In this document: piece after piece, positions 7,124 to 16,279 of the stretch
Numbering within the stretch: the first letter of the stretch is position 1
How the letters are laid out: every line of letters starts with the position of its first letter
Assembly (NCBI GenBank): GCA_025454955.1
Contig: JALONL010000028.1
Coordinates: 1 to 64,000, forward strand
Origin: Bacteroidia bacterium
Lineage (GTDB): Bacteria > Bacteroidota > Bacteroidia > Palsa-965
Reading direction: 5' to 3'
Length of the DNA stretch: 64,000 nt
Notes under the pieces: model-generated
What the model was told of the DNA's origin: nothing
Seen by the model: only the letters and a program-made list of their open reading frames with translations
The model's database searches: none
Translations under genes and position numbers: made by a program

Positions 7124-8341
7124 ATGAGTAACGATAAACTCTCAGTAGCCCTTTTCGGCTTTGGATGCGTAGGGCAGGGGCTCTACGATGTGTTAAACCA
7201 TTCGGAAGTGTTTCAGGCCGATATTGCACGGATTTGTGTGAAAGACCCGGCCAAGGAACGCCGTGTGGCTGCTTCGCTGATTACTTTCGACAAGGAAGAC
7301 ATTTTAAACCGCAACGATATTGACGTGGTGGTGGAAATGATTACCGACACCGAGGAGGCTTACCGCATTGTTAGCCGCGCCCTGGGCAGCGGGGTAAATG
7401 TGGTGAGTGCGAGTAAAAAAATGCTGGCCACGTATTTCAGCGAACTGCACGAACTGCAGGAAAAAAACGGCACCGCACTTATTTACGAAGGCTCGGCCGG
7501 TGGCAGCATTCCCATTATCCGCACCCTCGAAGAATATTACGACAACGAATTGCTGAGCAGCATACGCGGCATTTTGAACGGCACCACCAACTACATTCTT
7601 ACCCGCATGGAACTCGAAGGCCGCGACTATGGCGAGGTGCTCAAAGACGCGCAGCAAAACGGCTTTGCCGAAGCCGATCCCTGGTCGGATGTGGCGGGCT
7701 ACGATACGCTTTACAAAACCCTGTTGCTGAGTATCCACGCCTTCGGTATTGTACTCAAACCCGACGAGGTGCTCAATCTCGGCATCCAGAACATCAGCTT
7801 TGCTGATATACGCTATGCCCGCGAAAAAGGCCTGCGCATACGCCTCATTGGCTTCGCCGCCAAAGCCGGCGACAAGTTCAGGATTTACGTACTCCCGCAT
7901 TTTGTAAAGCCCGACGATGAGCTTTACAAAGTACAGTATGAGTACAACGGCATTGAGGTGGAAGGCGCATATTCCTGCAAGCAAACCTTTACCGGAAAAG
8001 GGGCCGGAAGCCACCCCACGGGCAGCGCGGTACTCTCAGACATTTCGGCGCTTACCTATAATTATAAGTACGCCTACAAAAAGCTCAACAAGCTGCGCCG
8101 ACAGCGCCACGAGCAGGGGCAAACCGGCAACGACCTGAGCCTGCTCGATAAGGATTTTACACTTAAAGTGTATATCCGTTTCAAATCGAAAGACGAACTG
8201 GCGCGGCTCGATATCCGGCATGTGGAAGAAGAGTACCGGTCGCCGGAGGTAAATTTCATTATTGCCGAAGTGGGATTCAGTTCCTTGTATGCGCTGAGGG
8301 ACGATATTGGGCAAAATCTGTTTGTGTGCGTGGTGGCATAG
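7124..8341 (+). CDS. hom: Homoserine dehydrogenase
   Basis: Catalyses NAD(P)H-dependent reduction of aspartate semialdehyde to homoserine, the branch point to methionine, threonine and isoleucine. The 405-aa product has the Rossmann motif GFGCVGQG near residue 12. The catalytic-domain segments EGSAGGSIPIIRTL, GILNGTTNYIL and GFAEADPWSDVAGYD (residues about 125-200) are diagnostic of the family. The C-terminal 100 residues are not obviously an ACT domain, so feedback control is uncertain. It is preceded by a leader with a Cys/Met-rich peptide and two terminators, suggesting control by attenuation. No aspartate kinase is fused or adjacent. Confidence 0.95.
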   Translation: MSNDKLSVALFGFGCVGQGLYDVLNHSEVFQADIARICVKDPAKERRVAASLITFDKEDILNRNDIDVVVEMITDTEEAYRIVSRALGSGVNVVSASKKMLATYFSELHELQEKNGTALIYEGSAGGSIPIIRTLEEYYDNELLSSIRGILNGTTNYILTRMELEGRDYGEVLKDAQQNGFAEADPWSDVAGYDTLYKTLLLSIHAFGIVLKPDEVLNLGIQNISFADIRYAREKGLRIRLIGFAAKAGDKFRIYVLPHFVKPDDELYKVQYEYNGIEVEGAYSCKQTFTGKGAGSHPTGSAVLSDISALTYNYKYAYKKLNKLRRQRHEQGQTGNDLSLLDKDFTLKVYIRFKSKDELARLDIRHVEEEYRSPEVNFIIAEVGFSSLYALRDDIGQNLFVCVVA

Positions 8342-8446
8342 GTCGGGTGTAAAATATGTTTTAACAGTTATTTTACGCGGTTTGTCTATTATCCGAAACT
8401 TTGCGCCGGAATCATCGTTTTCTGTCATAACTTGCACCTGAAAAGG

Positions 8447-8481
8447 AATCGTTTTCCCCGGCATTGTCGGGGAAAACGATT
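8447..8481. repeat. Perfect 14-bp inverted repeat (hairpin)
   Basis: The arm AATCGTTTTCCCCG at 8447-8460 is exactly mirrored at 8468-8481 around a 7-base loop. There is no T-run after it on the plus strand. It lies between hom and the PAS-LuxR gene and could be an operator, a processing site or a weak terminator. Confidence 0.75.
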
Positions 8482-8546
8482 GCAGGAAAACGTTTGCATT
8501 AACCACTGTTCGTTTGCTCCCCAGGCAGGCGAAAAAAAGAAGACCC

Positions 8547-9299
8547 ATGAAGACCCAACCCGAATTCGATGTACTAACATCGCGCCTTGCCGATGCCAGC
8601 GGAGCTCTTGGCGAGCTCAAAGCCGCATCAGACGCATTGGAAAACCTCACCCGCGAACTTCGCGACAACCAGCGTTTGCTGGAGCAGATTTTAAAACACA
8701 TCCCTGCGCTGGTGATTATGATTGATCCCGCCAACCGCTCGGTACAGTGGGCCAATCCGCAAATGGAAGCTTTGCTGGGCTGGACACCCGAAGAGGCCAT
8801 TGCCCGCGGCAGTGCATTTTTCGATGCCGTGCTCGAAAGCGAAGAGCAAAACCGCATTGCCGAAGCCGCCGCCGCACTTACCGACGAAAGCCAGCACGTA
8901 TTTCAGCAGATTTGCCGCATGAACAACCGTTTTGGCGATGCACTGCGCTTTAACAGCCGTTTCAGCGTATTTGAACGTCATGCCAACGGTGCGCCCAAAC
9001 TCCTGCTTTGCGTGGCCCTCGATATTACCCAGCAAACCGAAACGGAGAACGAACTCAAAACTCTCCTGCGCAATATGTCGTCGCCCGAAGACGATGCACG
9101 CGTGCGCAGCATCACCCGCCGCGAACTCGAAGTGCTTCAGCTTATTGCCCAGCAATACAGCACCAAACAAATTGCCGACGCACTGCACATCAGCATTCCC
9201 ACGGTGGAAACACACCGCCGCAACCTGCTCCGCAAAATCAATGTAAAAAATACAGCCGGACTCATCCGCTTTGCGGTTGAGCAGAGGCTCATCGATTAA
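8547..9299 (+). CDS. PAS-domain LuxR-type transcriptional regulator
   Basis: A 250-aa protein with three parts: a helical, probably coiled-coil N-terminus (residues 5-50), a PAS domain (about 50-165, with VIMIDPANRSVQWANPQMEA) and a C-terminal LuxR/GerE DNA-binding domain. The last contains SITRRELEVLQLIAQ, the TKQIADALHISIPTVETHR helix-turn-helix and a terminal helix. It has no receiver domain, so it probably senses a ligand or redox cue directly through PAS. Start chosen at the ATG giving MKTQPEF; an upstream TTG would add 11 basic residues. A perfect hairpin at 8447-8481 upstream may be a regulatory site. Confidence 0.88.
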   Translation: MKTQPEFDVLTSRLADASGALGELKAASDALENLTRELRDNQRLLEQILKHIPALVIMIDPANRSVQWANPQMEALLGWTPEEAIARGSAFFDAVLESEEQNRIAEAAAALTDESQHVFQQICRMNNRFGDALRFNSRFSVFERHANGAPKLLLCVALDITQQTETENELKTLLRNMSSPEDDARVRSITRRELEVLQLIAQQYSTKQIADALHISIPTVETHRRNLLRKINVKNTAGLIRFAVEQRLID

Positions 9300-9314
9300 T
9301 TTACCCCAACCTTT

Positions 9315-9352
9315 AACGCCCCGGCAAGCTCAATAGCCGGGGCGTTTTTTTT
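9315..9352 (+). terminator. Intrinsic terminator after PAS-LuxR gene
   Basis: Perfect 11-bp stem AACGCCCCGGC/GCCGGGGCGTT with a 10-base loop, followed by an uninterrupted T-run. Confidence 0.9.
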
Positions 9353-9421
9353 AATAAACTATTGCAGAATACATAAAGATTTATTTTTTTTACGCCATTC
9401 ACCTCAAAACAACCCCGCTCT

Positions 9422-10315
9422 ATGGCTATTTATTACAAATCATCGGGTAAAGCTCCGGTAACCGGGACTCTCCTTGCGCTTGCCGCAGCCCTTGTGCTTG
9501 GCATTCTTTGTGCGTTTATTTACTGCTACGCCATCTGGTATATACCTATTATTTATCTCAATATTGTAATAATTATCGGTGTGCCGTTTGCGTTAAGCTG
9601 GCTCATGGCCCGGCTGGCCATTAAGCCTGGTAAAATCAGAAACAAAATGATGGCGGGTTTAATGGGACTTGCGGCCGGAGTGGTGTTTTTTGTGATGCAG
9701 TGGGCTTTACATTGTGTAATGGTTACCAACTCGGGAGAGGTACACAGCATTGGTTCGGGAAGTCATGAACTTGGTTTTGCCGAAACCGGATTCAGCCTTA
9801 ACGCCCTGCTGTTTTATCTGTTTAATCCTTCCGAAACATTTACACTCATTGGTATCATTAACGAAGTAGGCACCTGGGGAATAAAAAGCTCTACTGTTTC
9901 GGGAGTAATGCTCACAATATGCTGGGTGGTGGAAGCATTAATTATTTTGCTTCTTCCCATGTATCTGCCCTACAAACAGGCCGCCAATCCGTTTTCCGAA
10001 AAACTCAACCAGTGGCTTAATACCCGCAAACTGAGCCGCCATATTGAAATTACCAACTCTGCCGATGAACTCCGCAATGAAATTGACCAGGGAAACTTTG
10101 CCACGCTCTCACAGGCAGGCACCACGCTTGCCAATCCTTTCAGAAGGCTGGTTATTCACAGCGACGATCAGTTGCAGGAAATATACCTTACCGTGCAACA
10201 AGTAACTCTGTCGCACGACAATAAAGGCAATGAGAAGGAAGATGAAAAAGTGGAAGTGAAGGAGGTGCTCATTCCCCGCCAACTTTACGACAACTTAGTG
10301 GCGCAGTTTGGTTAA
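9422..10315 (+). CDS. Membrane protein with cytoplasmic tail, 297 aa
   Basis: The first 195 residues contain about five hydrophobic segments (LLALAAALVLGILCAFIYCY, a long Ile-rich span near residue 45, LMGLAAGVVFFVMQWAL and VMLTICWVVEALIILLLPMY). A hydrophilic tail of about 110 residues follows and ends with many Lys/Glu. No domain recognised. It starts shortly after a terminator and is monocistronic by context. The family is unknown; the membrane topology is the only safe statement. Confidence 0.7.
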   Translation: MAIYYKSSGKAPVTGTLLALAAALVLGILCAFIYCYAIWYIPIIYLNIVIIIGVPFALSWLMARLAIKPGKIRNKMMAGLMGLAAGVVFFVMQWALHCVMVTNSGEVHSIGSGSHELGFAETGFSLNALLFYLFNPSETFTLIGIINEVGTWGIKSSTVSGVMLTICWVVEALIILLLPMYLPYKQAANPFSEKLNQWLNTRKLSRHIEITNSADELRNEIDQGNFATLSQAGTTLANPFRRLVIHSDDQLQEIYLTVQQVTLSHDNKGNEKEDEKVEVKEVLIPRQLYDNLVAQFG

Positions 10316-10464
10316 ACACAGCTTAAAATTTCATATCCGTATTTTTTGCCCCGGCTTCAAACACTTTTCCTGCGAAGAAATATCGGTCTGAGCAAGGAAT
10401 TTATGGGGGAATTGCGGAAAGTAATTGATAGCTGGATACGGTTTTTGCCCCGGGCCGGGCATGG

Positions 10465-10494
10465 TTGAGGCAGTAAAAACAATGCTTACCTTTG
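10465..10494 (+). promoter_or_regulatory. Predicted promoter, polyprenyl synthase
   Basis: TTG at 10465-10467, a 19-base spacer and TACCTTTG at 10487-10494 match the Bacteroidota consensus very well. The start ATG is only nine bases after the -7 element, so the mRNA leader would be only a few bases long. Confidence 0.65.
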
Positions 10495-10503
10495 CCACTG
10501 TTT

Positions 10504-11487
10504 ATGCCAAACATCAACGACATTAAATCGCCAGTAGCTGCCGAAATGGAAATTTTCGAGCAGAAATTCCGGCAGTCGATGAAAAGTTCGGTGCCGCTGC
10601 TCGATAAAATTACCCAGTACATTGTAAAGCGCAAGGGTAAGCAGATAAGGCCCATGTTTGTGTTTCTGGCAGCACGGCTTTGCGGCGAAATAAACGACTC
10701 CACCTACCGCGCGGCGGCACTTATTGAACTGCTCCACACCGCCACACTCGTGCACGATGATGTGGTGGATGATTCGAACATGCGGCGCGGATTTTTCTCG
10801 GTAAATGCCTTGTGGAAAAACAAAATTGCCGTGCTCGTGGGCGATTACCTGCTTTCGCGCGGGCTGCTGCTTTCTATCGACCACAACGATTTTCATTTGC
10901 TGCATATCGTATCCAATGCCGTGCGCGAAATGAGCGAAGGCGAACTGCTGCAAATTGAAAAGGCCCGCCGCTTAGACATTGCCGAGCCGGTTTACTTCGA
11001 AATCATCCGCCAGAAAACAGCCTCGCTCATTGCCGCCTGCTGCGCCTGCGGCGCAGCCAGTGTAACCGACAATGAAGCCGCACAAAAAAGTATGCAGGAA
11101 TTTGGCGAACTCACCGGAATCGCCTTCCAGATTAAGGACGACCTTTTCGATTACGGCGATCCCGAAGAACAGGGCCAGATCGGAAAACCCACCGGTATCG
11201 ACATCAAGGAAAAGAAAATGACCCTGCCCCTCATTTTCGCGCTCAACAATGCCACCGCCACCGATCGCCGCCGCATCATCAACATCATTAAAAATCACAA
11301 CGAAGATCCGCGCAAAGTAGAGGAAGTAGTGGCTTTTGTACATAAAAGCGGCGGCATACAATACGCCACCGAAAAAATGTACGATTACCGCCGCCGCGCC
11401 CTCGACATACTCCACACGTTCCCCGAAGGAGCCGCCCGCACCGCGCTTCACGACCTGCTCATTTTTACCACCGAGCGCCGCAAATAG
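10504..11487 (+). CDS. Polyprenyl (octaprenyl-type) diphosphate synthase
   Basis: A trans-prenyltransferase of 327 aa. The first Asp-rich motif appears as HDDVVDDSNMRRG near residue 83 and the second as IKDDLFDYG near residue 210, both needed for Mg-diphosphate binding. The family condenses isopentenyl diphosphate units to make the isoprenoid side chain of menaquinone or related lipids in the cytoplasm. Chain length cannot be read with certainty. Start placed at the ATG giving MPNINDIKS, since an upstream TTG lies inside the promoter. No ispA/ispB neighbours, but ispD is encoded 26 kb away. Confidence 0.92.
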   Translation: MPNINDIKSPVAAEMEIFEQKFRQSMKSSVPLLDKITQYIVKRKGKQIRPMFVFLAARLCGEINDSTYRAAALIELLHTATLVHDDVVDDSNMRRGFFSVNALWKNKIAVLVGDYLLSRGLLLSIDHNDFHLLHIVSNAVREMSEGELLQIEKARRLDIAEPVYFEIIRQKTASLIAACCACGAASVTDNEAAQKSMQEFGELTGIAFQIKDDLFDYGDPEEQGQIGKPTGIDIKEKKMTLPLIFALNNATATDRRRIINIIKNHNEDPRKVEEVVAFVHKSGGIQYATEKMYDYRRRALDILHTFPEGAARTALHDLLIFTTERRK

Positions 11488-11580
11488 CCTCCCACTTATC
11501 AATACTTACCCGCCGCGCGCAAACATGCAGGCTGCATTAGCCCTGCATTGCGTATTTTTATGGCCGATATACCTTTATCT

Positions 11581-12063
11581 ATGAAATACGCATTACCTGT
11601 TTTCATTTTCCTTGCCGGCATTTCGCTTGCTTCCTGCGGGGGCAAACCCGCCGCACCGGTAAACAATACCGATTCGGTAACCCAAAACGGCGAAACACGC
11701 GGACTTACCGTAAACCGCGTTTCGGCCCCGGTTACCAAAAAAGTATCCGACTCTATTTTCAACGGCGATTATATTGAACGCTACGACAACGGCATCATTT
11801 TCAAACGCGGCTACATTCAGGGCGGTGAGGCGCAGGGCACCTGGCGCTCATTTCACCGTAACGGAAAACTATACAGCCAGGGCGAATACAAAAACGGAAT
11901 ACGTCAGGGGTATGCCGTAACCTACGATGAAGCAGGGAATATGACATCCGAAGGCTATTATAAAGACGGCAAACAGGTAGGAAAGTGGAAGTATGATTTA
12001 AACGGGGTAAAGAAAGAAGTGGATTTCGGCGGCGAAGTTCCGGCCGAATATCTCAAAAAATAA
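11581..12063 (+). CDS. YwqK/MORN-repeat lipoprotein, 160 aa
   Basis: The signal sequence ends in a lipobox (LAGISLASC, Cys at residue 19), so this is a lipoprotein. The mature part from residue 60 has short repeats of the type GxWxxFHxNGKLYSxGEYKNG, matching the MORN-like repeats of the so-called YwqK antitoxin family, which are common in secreted Bacteroidota proteins of unknown role. Despite the family name I see no toxin partner. A larger relative lies at 54533-55429. Start chosen at the ATG directly before the signal peptide. Confidence 0.75.
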   Translation: MKYALPVFIFLAGISLASCGGKPAAPVNNTDSVTQNGETRGLTVNRVSAPVTKKVSDSIFNGDYIERYDNGIIFKRGYIQGGEAQGTWRSFHRNGKLYSQGEYKNGIRQGYAVTYDEAGNMTSEGYYKDGKQVGKWKYDLNGVKKEVDFGGEVPAEYLKK

Positions 12064-12114
12064 GCATGATAAAATTTCAATGTTTTCTATCAAAGTGAAG
12101 TAATCAATTAGCAG

Positions 12115-12122
12115 TAACTTTG
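12115..12122 (+). promoter_or_regulatory. Promoter -7 element, STAS-like gene 1
   Basis: TAACTTTG fits TAnnTTTG and lies 43 bases upstream of the start at 12166. No clear -33 element. Confidence 0.4.
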
Positions 12123-12165
12123 CATTGAAATAAGGCAGTTCGCCCCGGCCTGTCTGATATAACCC

Positions 12166-12561
12166 ATGGAAACCCATACTTCTACTTCGCATTTGCGATT
12201 TGATGCAGAGAAACGCATCATGTATGTAACTGCACGCGCCGGATCTTTTTTTGATGTGGAACAGGCCAAAGAAAACAAACTCGCCGCACTGAGCATTGCC
12301 GACGGCAAAAAATTTGCACTTCTTTTTACCGCCGATGGCGATATTTCAGTTACTCCACAGGCACGTCATTTGCAGGCTTCGGCCGAGTTTTGTGAAGGAC
12401 TTTCGGCAATGGGTTTGATGAGTAATTCGCCGGCCATGAAAATTGTGGCCAATTTTTACATGCGCATTAACCGGCCTCATGTGCCCACCCGCTTTTTTAC
12501 CCGCATGGATACAGCCGAGCAATGGCTCAGTTCATTTGCACTTTCCCCCGTTAATACCTGA
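12166..12561 (+). CDS. STAS/SEC14-like domain protein, paralogue 1
   Basis: A 131-aa cytoplasmic protein of a small Bacteroidota family resembling STAS/SEC14-like (SpoIIAA-type fold) domains. Shared marks with the genes at 16280 and 16720 are a first strand ending in MYVTARAG, the helix DVEQAKENK, a central strand ALLFTADGDISVTPQAR, the segment AMKIVANFYMRINRP, and a terminal PTRFFTRMDTAEQWL. The function of the family is unknown; a scaffold or regulatory role is only a guess. The gene ends convergently, overlapping by 11 bases the end of the large T9SS cargo gene. Confidence 0.7.
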   Translation: METHTSTSHLRFDAEKRIMYVTARAGSFFDVEQAKENKLAALSIADGKKFALLFTADGDISVTPQARHLQASAEFCEGLSAMGLMSNSPAMKIVANFYMRINRPHVPTRFFTRMDTAEQWLSSFALSPVNT

Positions 12562-15500
12562 TTATTTTTCCGCTGTATTCGGGCTCATCGGCACTGCTGA
12601 GCCTCCAGAAATACACACCGTTGCTTAACCCGGCACCGTACACGAATATGCGGTCGCTGAGTGTGGTTTCTGTGTGTATGAGGGCGCCGCGCATATCGTA
12701 AAGTTCGAGCGTATATTGGCGGTTTTCGCGGTTGTCGAAAAGAATCATTGTTTCATCGCGGAAAGGATTGGGGAAAGCGGTGGCCTGGCCTGCGTAAATG
12801 TTGCAGCAGAGTTTTCGTTTTTCAATGGTGAAGCCGTAGAGCGGCAGGTTTCTGTTTTTCGGAATGGAGTCGGTGGCGTAGCTGCTGTATGGTTTGGCCA
12901 CGCGCAGGCTTATGCTTACTTCGGTTTCGAGCAGAGTGCGGCCGGGTTGCAGTACGGGAATGGTTACCCACACAGCATCGCGGAATACTTCGCGGCGTTC
13001 TGTGCTTGCGGCGCTTGAAGTCATTATGCGGTAAATGGCGCGGCCTTCGTCGTACATCGGCACATCCGAAAGTTCGTTGCGCAATTCGGGTGTCATGAAA
13101 TTGGCCGGGTAGCGCGCATCGCCGTGATGACCGAATACGTAGATGTAGTGCATACCACCGAGCAGCAAACTGTTGAGCGGTGTTTTAATGCGCGACGAAG
13201 GATTCCAGCGCATATCGCTGCCGTTTTCCAATGCCAGCGACGAATTTTCGCCGAAAGCAATGTTGAGCCGTTCGCCGGTTTCGGTGTTTATGGCATAGCC
13301 CGGAAACCAGCCCATGCCCTGCGCGCCAATGTAGTCGGCCGCTTCGGGGTTTTGCGGATCAGACAATGCACCCTGCGCCACCGTGAGCCCGTCTTTATCT
13401 ACCGACGCATGTGCGCGCAGCAGGTGTGCACTACGTTGCCCTTGATTCATGCTTTGCACCACACCGGTTTCAAACACCACACAACGCGACCACTTGCTGC
13501 GATCAGGAGTAATTACCACATCCACACCGGCCACATCGGTAAGCGGCCCGAAGGGGCTAACCAGTGCTTGCCAGGTCCACGACACGCCAAATTCGCGGCA
13601 CAGGTTAGTTGCTGTGCTTGGTGGTGCGGATACCGACAATCTGTATGGCGACCAGGTACCGCCCAGAATCTGCTCGAAATCCTGATATGGATCGATATAG
13701 CCATTGCTGTTGGAACGATCGCTCCACGACTGTTCGCAGGGTGTTCCGTTACCCGCATTGCGCGAACCGCTGAGGATCCAGTCAAAACTTCCCGGCAAAT
13801 TATCGTCATCGGCCACGCCGCCCAGCCACTGCTTTTGCTCATCTTCCCATTCCATAAATGCCGAAAGCATACCGTTGCGCACCATATTCAGGCCTGAGCC
13901 GGGAGGATGTACCTGCTGCATTTCCACACTCAGTCCCCATTGCTCAATTACCTGTTTGTGTCCTGCGCCAATGCTGCTGTCGGAACGCACGGTGTCTGTG
14001 CCACCCACGCGCCACATTTTCCATCCGGCCGCAAAATCGGTAGAGTCGAATGCAATACGGTATTCGCCATCGGTAAGCTGGTCGTAGTTTTCGTATTGTA
14101 TGCGCACGGGGCCGTACATGCCTTCGTATTTGGGGAAAAGCGAGCGATGATGGGGCGAGGCGAGAATTTCGTTTACGGTTTCTTTTTTGAGCCGCAATTC
14201 CTGCCAGCCGCAGCCCTGTCCTTCAATGCGCACTAATTCGGGGCCGCAGCCTGCCACTTCGGTCATAACCACGGTTATGGTTTTGCACGAAGTTTGTGTG
14301 CCGCAGGCAGTGGTTTGTTCGAGGCAAATTTGGTAGGTGCCGTTTTGTGTAAACTGGTGCGAAGGAAATTGCCGCGACGACTCCGTGCCATCGCCAAACG
14401 ACCATCGCCACGCCGTGGCCGTGCCCGAAGCCGAAAACCAGTATAAGCCCTGCGACGACTGCTGTGCAAAAATTTCGGGTGCAGCCTGTTGTGCGCAGGG
14501 AATAGAAAAGCACCGCTCGAAAAGTGCCTGAGCCGAATCGCTGGCCCGCTGCAAAGCGGGTATGGCCGCCAGGTTGTTTCCGCTGCCCGAATCGCGTGCC
14601 CAGCTTACGGCTTCGGTAATTATTTCCACCTCACCGGGTTCGAGTGTAAACGGCCCCATGGAAAGAAGCATACGACGATCGGCAGGAGTATTGTTAGCCG
14701 TTACTTCCGACCAGTCGGGCTGTGGCACATTGCCGGTGCCAAAACCAAACGGATCTGAGTTGCCCGGAAACATAAACATGCACGGGGTACTTCCGCCGTA
14801 GGCATATCCACCATAAGTTTGCTGACTTCCGTCGAGCCATTTTCCCTGTAAATAGTAGTAATGATCCTGCGCTGAATTAGGATTTCCGGAGATAGAAAAA
14901 TCGGCATCCCAAAATTTAAACATTGCCATCGGTATGCGTTCGCCAGCTTCATCGGTCACAAAATCGCGGTCGTTATCAATTCCGTCGCCGGGGTCGGCCT
15001 GCGGGCCCTGCACAAAGTCGATACCAATGGCCGGCGGACGTGCGCCGTAGGTTCCCGGGTTTGGTGTAGGACTTCCGCCGTCGTTGGTAGTTCCGTTGTA
15101 TATATAACCTATTCCGCGCATTACATCGCAGCCCGTGTAATCATCATTGTAAAGACCCAGATCCACATCATCAAACCGGCCAAACCACATATTATTATAA
15201 CGTGTGCTGCTGCGGTTAATGAGTGTGTAGCGGTAAAATGTGGCCTCGTTTACCGCAGTATTGGTACGAAATGCAAAGGCAATCTGCTGAATTTCGATAC
15301 CCATTGCGTTGCCGCCGCTAAATTCGTGTGTATTGCCTTTGTCGTTAAACACCCACCACAGGCATTGATCGCCCTGGAGGTGATAGTTGCAGTTGTTGCC
15401 GGTATTTCCCAATGCGAATGCCGGGTAATCGCCGGCGGCAGGATTGTAAATGCCATCGCTGTCCACATCTTCAAACGGGGCAAGCCGTTTTGCCTGACCT

Positions 15501-15982
15501 GTGCGGCCGTTTCCGGGCCAGGTGCGTATGTTTTCGGGAATTACATAGCCTGGTAAATTGCGGCAGGCGATAAACTGTTCCACTTCGGCCCGGTTCAGTT
15601 TCCATATTTTGTCGAAAGCAAAGCAAAGGGTATCTGTAATTTCGGCAGTGGCCGTGTCTAAAGGTCCGGGCCAGAAATCAACACCGGCCTGACGATAATT
15701 TCCTGCGGCCACATAAAGCTGTCCCCCATCGTCGAGCGCGCCGAGCATTATTGAACTGGCAAAATTGCTGTGTACGCGGCTGCCTTTGGGTACTTCGTAG
15801 CCAGGAGAACTCTGTACATCCCACCACATATCGCCCCCGTTCAGAATGCGGGCACGTACGTTGTTGATGTCGAGATCAACCTGCGCCGAAGCCTGCACAC
15901 AGGCTGAGGCAATTTGCGCCTTCATGGAGGAAGGGCAGAAGATAAATTGCAGGAGAATGTATAGCAGGTAAAGTTTTTTCAT
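12551..15982 (-). CDS. T9SS type A sorting-domain secreted protein, 1143 aa
   Basis: A large exported protein. It has a signal peptide (residues 1-22, ending MKAQ), a region with Asp-rich loops such as DVDSDGIYNPAAGDYPA that resemble calcium-binding type-3 repeats, a PKD-like domain near residue 530 (WRWSFGDGTESSRQFPSHQF), several hundred residues of unknown fold, and a C-terminal sorting domain of about 80 residues (AFPNPFRDETMILFDN ... GVYFWRLSS). That ending marks substrates of the type IX secretion system, which translocates cargo across the outer membrane and attaches or releases it. No catalytic domain recognised. It lies between three STAS-like paralogues, on the opposite strand. Confidence 0.88.
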   Translation of the reverse strand: MKKLYLLYILLQFIFCPSSMKAQIASACVQASAQVDLDINNVRARILNGGDMWWDVQSSPGYEVPKGSRVHSNFASSIMLGALDDGGQLYVAAGNYRQAGVDFWPGPLDTATAEITDTLCFAFDKIWKLNRAEVEQFIACRNLPGYVIPENIRTWPGNGRTGQAKRLAPFEDVDSDGIYNPAAGDYPAFALGNTGNNCNYHLQGDQCLWWVFNDKGNTHEFSGGNAMGIEIQQIAFAFRTNTAVNEATFYRYTLINRSSTRYNNMWFGRFDDVDLGLYNDDYTGCDVMRGIGYIYNGTTNDGGSPTPNPGTYGARPPAIGIDFVQGPQADPGDGIDNDRDFVTDEAGERIPMAMFKFWDADFSISGNPNSAQDHYYYLQGKWLDGSQQTYGGYAYGGSTPCMFMFPGNSDPFGFGTGNVPQPDWSEVTANNTPADRRMLLSMGPFTLEPGEVEIITEAVSWARDSGSGNNLAAIPALQRASDSAQALFERCFSIPCAQQAAPEIFAQQSSQGLYWFSASGTATAWRWSFGDGTESSRQFPSHQFTQNGTYQICLEQTTACGTQTSCKTITVVMTEVAGCGPELVRIEGQGCGWQELRLKKETVNEILASPHHRSLFPKYEGMYGPVRIQYENYDQLTDGEYRIAFDSTDFAAGWKMWRVGGTDTVRSDSSIGAGHKQVIEQWGLSVEMQQVHPPGSGLNMVRNGMLSAFMEWEDEQKQWLGGVADDDNLPGSFDWILSGSRNAGNGTPCEQSWSDRSNSNGYIDPYQDFEQILGGTWSPYRLSVSAPPSTATNLCREFGVSWTWQALVSPFGPLTDVAGVDVVITPDRSKWSRCVVFETGVVQSMNQGQRSAHLLRAHASVDKDGLTVAQGALSDPQNPEAADYIGAQGMGWFPGYAINTETGERLNIAFGENSSLALENGSDMRWNPSSRIKTPLNSLLLGGMHYIYVFGHHGDARYPANFMTPELRNELSDVPMYDEGRAIYRIMTSSAASTERREVFRDAVWVTIPVLQPGRTLLETEVSISLRVAKPYSSYATDSIPKNRNLPLYGFTIEKRKLCCNIYAGQATAFPNPFRDETMILFDNRENRQYTLELYDMRGALIHTETTLSDRIFVYGAGLSNGVYFWRLSSADEPEYSGKIIRY

Positions 15983-16098
15983 CGCAGCACAGTAGAGGTT
16001 TAAATAAATTTATATCAATATTTTATGTTACCCGGTATGATTTTTATGATTAAGAAATTTCAGTTGATAAATGGTTTGCTTTCCCGGATAACTGCGAA

Positions 16099-16139
16099 AC
16101 TGTTTTAAGCCTGTATCTTTGAAGCAGGCTTAAAACAGT
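16099..16139. promoter_or_regulatory. 15-bp inverted repeat with embedded -7 element
   Basis: Arms ACTGTTTTAAGCCTG at 16099-16113 and its exact complement at 16125-16139 enclose an 11-base loop that begins with TATCTTTG (16114-16121), a match to TAnnTTTG. There is no T-run on either side, so it is more like an operator over a promoter than a terminator. It lies in the 297-base gap between the divergent T9SS cargo gene and the second STAS-like gene; the rest of that gap holds only the second promoter element at 16255. Confidence 0.55.
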
Positions 16140-16254
16140 GTCAAAACATCGGATTAAAAAAAGCATTTGCTTCGACAAAAACCAATCAGAAATACGACGA
16201 ATGCCTGTATCGGCAAGACCGAAAAATAGTTACGAAGAGCAGAAATATTGACCA

Positions 16255-16262
16255 TATATTTG
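16255..16262 (+). promoter_or_regulatory. Promoter -7 element, STAS-like operon
   Basis: TATATTTG fits TAnnTTTG. It ends 17 bases before the GTG at 16280, which supports that codon rather than the GTG at 16262 as the start. Confidence 0.45.
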
Positions 16263-16279
16263 TGCTACAAAACGCATTT

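Noticed and set aside
11581..12063. Toxin-antitoxin module suggested by the YwqK family name
   Set aside because: No small partner gene is adjacent at either YwqK-type locus; the protein is a lipoprotein with MORN-like repeats, which does not fit a cytoplasmic antitoxin.
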